Source: Pseudomonadota bacterium (GTDB taxonomy: Bacteria; Pseudomonadota; Alphaproteobacteria; Rhizobiales; Rhizobiaceae). From it: DNA of 6,821 nt. Shown here one piece after another: positions 5,993 through 6,821 of the stretch. The position numbers and the translations under genes were made by a program. Positions within the stretch are counted from its first letter, which is position 1. Each line of letters begins with the position of its first letter. The notes beneath the pieces were generated by a model. That model ran no database searches, had not been told where the DNA came from, and worked only from the letters and a program-made list of their open reading frames with translations. The DNA is taken from assembly GCA_023390055.1 (NCBI GenBank), contig JAEWDP010000047.1:1-6821 (forward strand). Reading direction: 5' to 3'.

Positions 5993-6514
5993 TCAGTCGG
6001 TGACTTTCAAGACAAGCGGCGTGTGACCGGTAGCTTTCAAGAAATGCAGCAGGTCATCGCGTTTGATTGAAGTGGTGGCGTCGTTCGACAGAGGATGGCT
6101 GTTGATGACTTCATTTTGCATCAATTCCTGATCGAGAATAAAGCAAACATCACATCCGGTATCGTTAATCGCGCCGAACACCGTAACGGATCCTGGCACA
6201 ACTCCCAAATATTCCATCAGCCTCTCCGGCCTGCCAAAGGAGACACGGCCGGAAGCACCGATGACCTTGTGAACAGTTTTCAGATCAACGATTGCATTCT
6301 CTTCGACCGTCAGCACAAAATATCGATCCTTCTTGTCCTTGACGAACAAGTTCTTCGTATGTCCGCCCGGGATAGTATCACGTAGACTGACTGATTCAGC
6401 CACTGTAAAGACGGGAGCATGCTTCTTTGTTGAATATGAAATGCCGAGTCCGTCAAGGTAACGGAAAAGGTCTTCAGGCGTTCGTGCGACGGGGAGAGTG
6501 GAGATATCGTTCAT
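5993..6514 (-). CDS. proX: Prolyl-tRNA deacylase, ProX/YbaK-family trans-editing protein
   Basis: This 173-residue protein belongs to the YbaK/ProRS-INS editing superfamily, whose members hydrolyse mischarged tRNA in trans; the ProX (ProXp-ala) branch removes Ala from tRNA-Pro. Key features: HAPVFTVAE (residues 32-40), GGHTKNLFVKDKK (50-62) with the candidate catalytic Lys54 and Asn55, GAINDTGCDVCF (114-125), and SHPLSNDATTSI (139-150), typical of ProX/PrdX rather than YbaK. The family's GXXXP loop reads GSVTV at 108-112, with Val in place of Pro. The frame stays open to an ATG at 6577, but that start has no ribosome site and adds 21 residues without family likeness; the ATG at 6514 has AGGA just upstream and fits the usual length of about 165-170. 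It is the first gene of the minus-strand cluster, followed after 58 bases by cnoX. Specificity for Ala over other amino acids is inferred from the family only. Confidence 0.9.
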   Translation of the reverse strand: MNDISTLPVARTPEDLFRYLDGLGISYSTKKHAPVFTVAESVSLRDTIPGGHTKNLFVKDKKDRYFVLTVEENAIVDLKTVHKVIGASGRVSFGRPERLMEYLGVVPGSVTVFGAINDTGCDVCFILDQELMQNEVINSHPLSNDATTSIKRDDLLHFLKATGHTPLVLKVTD

Positions 6515-6759
6515 GGTTCCTGCAGTTTGGAGTGGAGCATTGAGATGGCACTTCTTGGATAGCGCGGGGAGTATCATCCGACAAGCTATCTAGCTATGGA
6601 ACCATGGCAGCATCCCAGAACATGCTTTCAGACGCTAAAAATTTCTCTGCCGACTTCATTTCTCTGTTGCATTCAAAAAACACTTAGGCCATATACCGCC
6701 CGTCGGCGGCACTGCCGCGACCCATAGTCCAACACCTACCCCTGGATTGTGGCTTATGA
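6515..6759. other. Intergenic stretch between proX and tRNA-Gly
   Basis: This stretch separates head-to-head transcription units. Toward proX it holds the AGGA ribosome site (6518-6521) and a weak promoter candidate. Toward the tRNA a possible -35 TTGCAT at 6667-6672 is followed by the weak -10 match TATACC at 6692-6697 at a 19-base spacing, which is poor. CCGCC at 6696-6700 and GGCGG at 6705-6709 can form a short hairpin, without a T-run. I see no convincing coding frame or further RNA gene. Confidence 0.6.
6556..6584 (-). promoter_or_regulatory. Weak sigma-70-type promoter candidate for proX
   Basis: On the minus strand, TTGTCG (6584-6579) is followed after exactly 17 bases by TATCCA (6561-6556). 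Each box matches four of six consensus bases. Transcription would begin near 6549, some 35 bases before the proX ATG at 6514 and downstream of the alternative ATG at 6577, which agrees with the shorter start. The match alone is weak evidence. Confidence 0.35.
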
Positions 6760-6821
6760 GCGGGTGTAGCTCAGGGGTAGAGCACAACCTTGCCAAGGTT
6801 GGGGTCGAGCGTTCGAATCGC
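6760..6821 (+). tRNA. tRNA-Gly (GCC), 3' end beyond the window
   Basis: The sequence folds as a tRNA cut off before its acceptor 3' strand. The acceptor 5' strand is GCGGGTG from 6760, then TA, the D arm GCTC-AGGGGTA-GAGC, the anticodon stem CAACC (6785-6789) and GGTTG (6797-6801), loop TTGCCAA with anticodon GCC at 6792-6794, a five-base variable loop, and the T arm GAGCG-TTCGAAT-CGC at the edge. GCC reads the glycine codons GGC and GGU. About 13 bases are missing (two T-stem bases, the acceptor 3' strand and the discriminator base, plus CCA if encoded). Confidence 0.95.

Noticed and set aside
6515..6577. A 21-residue N-terminal extension of ProX from an ATG at 6577
   Set aside because: No ribosome site precedes that ATG, the residues do not resemble the family, and the ATG at 6514 has AGGA just upstream.
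6760..6821. The tRNA-Gly as an integration site of a mobile element
   Set aside because: No integrase, direct repeat or foreign-looking gene is visible; the 3' end of the tRNA, where attachment sites lie, is outside the window.

Overview
The window looks like a stretch of chromosome from an alphaproteobacterium of the order Hyphomicrobiales (Rhizobiales), perhaps near the Brucella/Bartonella/Phyllobacterium groups. The clues are the gene set and the protein style: a TesB with an ASLDHAMWFHRP signature, a Trm112-like protein with the Cys-poor rhizobial pattern, a CXXC-bearing CnoX/YbbN, and a ProX-type editing protein. Base composition is close to half G+C by eye. Genus cannot be settled from the sequence. 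Everything here reads as core chromosome; I see no transposase, phage gene, CRISPR array or toxin-antitoxin pair.

Region 1 (1-1781) is the nitrogen module on the minus strand: glnK (PII protein), then amtB (ammonium channel), which runs off the left edge of the window. They are 23 bases apart and share a clear sigma-54 (-24/-12) promoter at 1647-1661, with two inverted repeats further upstream at distances expected for activator sites. GlnK keeps the uridylylation Tyr51 and would block AmtB when nitrogen is plentiful.

Region 2 (1782-3970) holds tesB (acyl-CoA thioesterase II, minus) and a UbiH/UbiF/UbiL-type FAD hydroxylase of ubiquinone synthesis (plus). They are divergent, with an 86-base shared promoter region.

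Region 3 (3975-6514) is a minus-strand cluster, transcribed in the order prolyl-tRNA editing protein (ProX/YbaK family), CnoX-like thioredoxin-TPR chaperedoxin, stand-alone LON N-terminal-domain protein, Trm112-like protein. The last gene ends 4 bases from the end of the convergent ubiquinone hydroxylase gene. Three of the four have links to translation fidelity or protein quality control by family, so co-expression is plausible, but this is inference.

Region 4 (6515-6821) is a 245-base intergenic stretch and the first 62 bases of a plus-strand tRNA-Gly(GCC), cut by the window end.

No new system is evident. The points most worth checking are the glnK promoter architecture, the loss of the zinc ligands in the Trm112-like protein, the CXXC active site in CnoX, and a Pro-to-Val change in the conserved GXXXP loop of the ProX protein.
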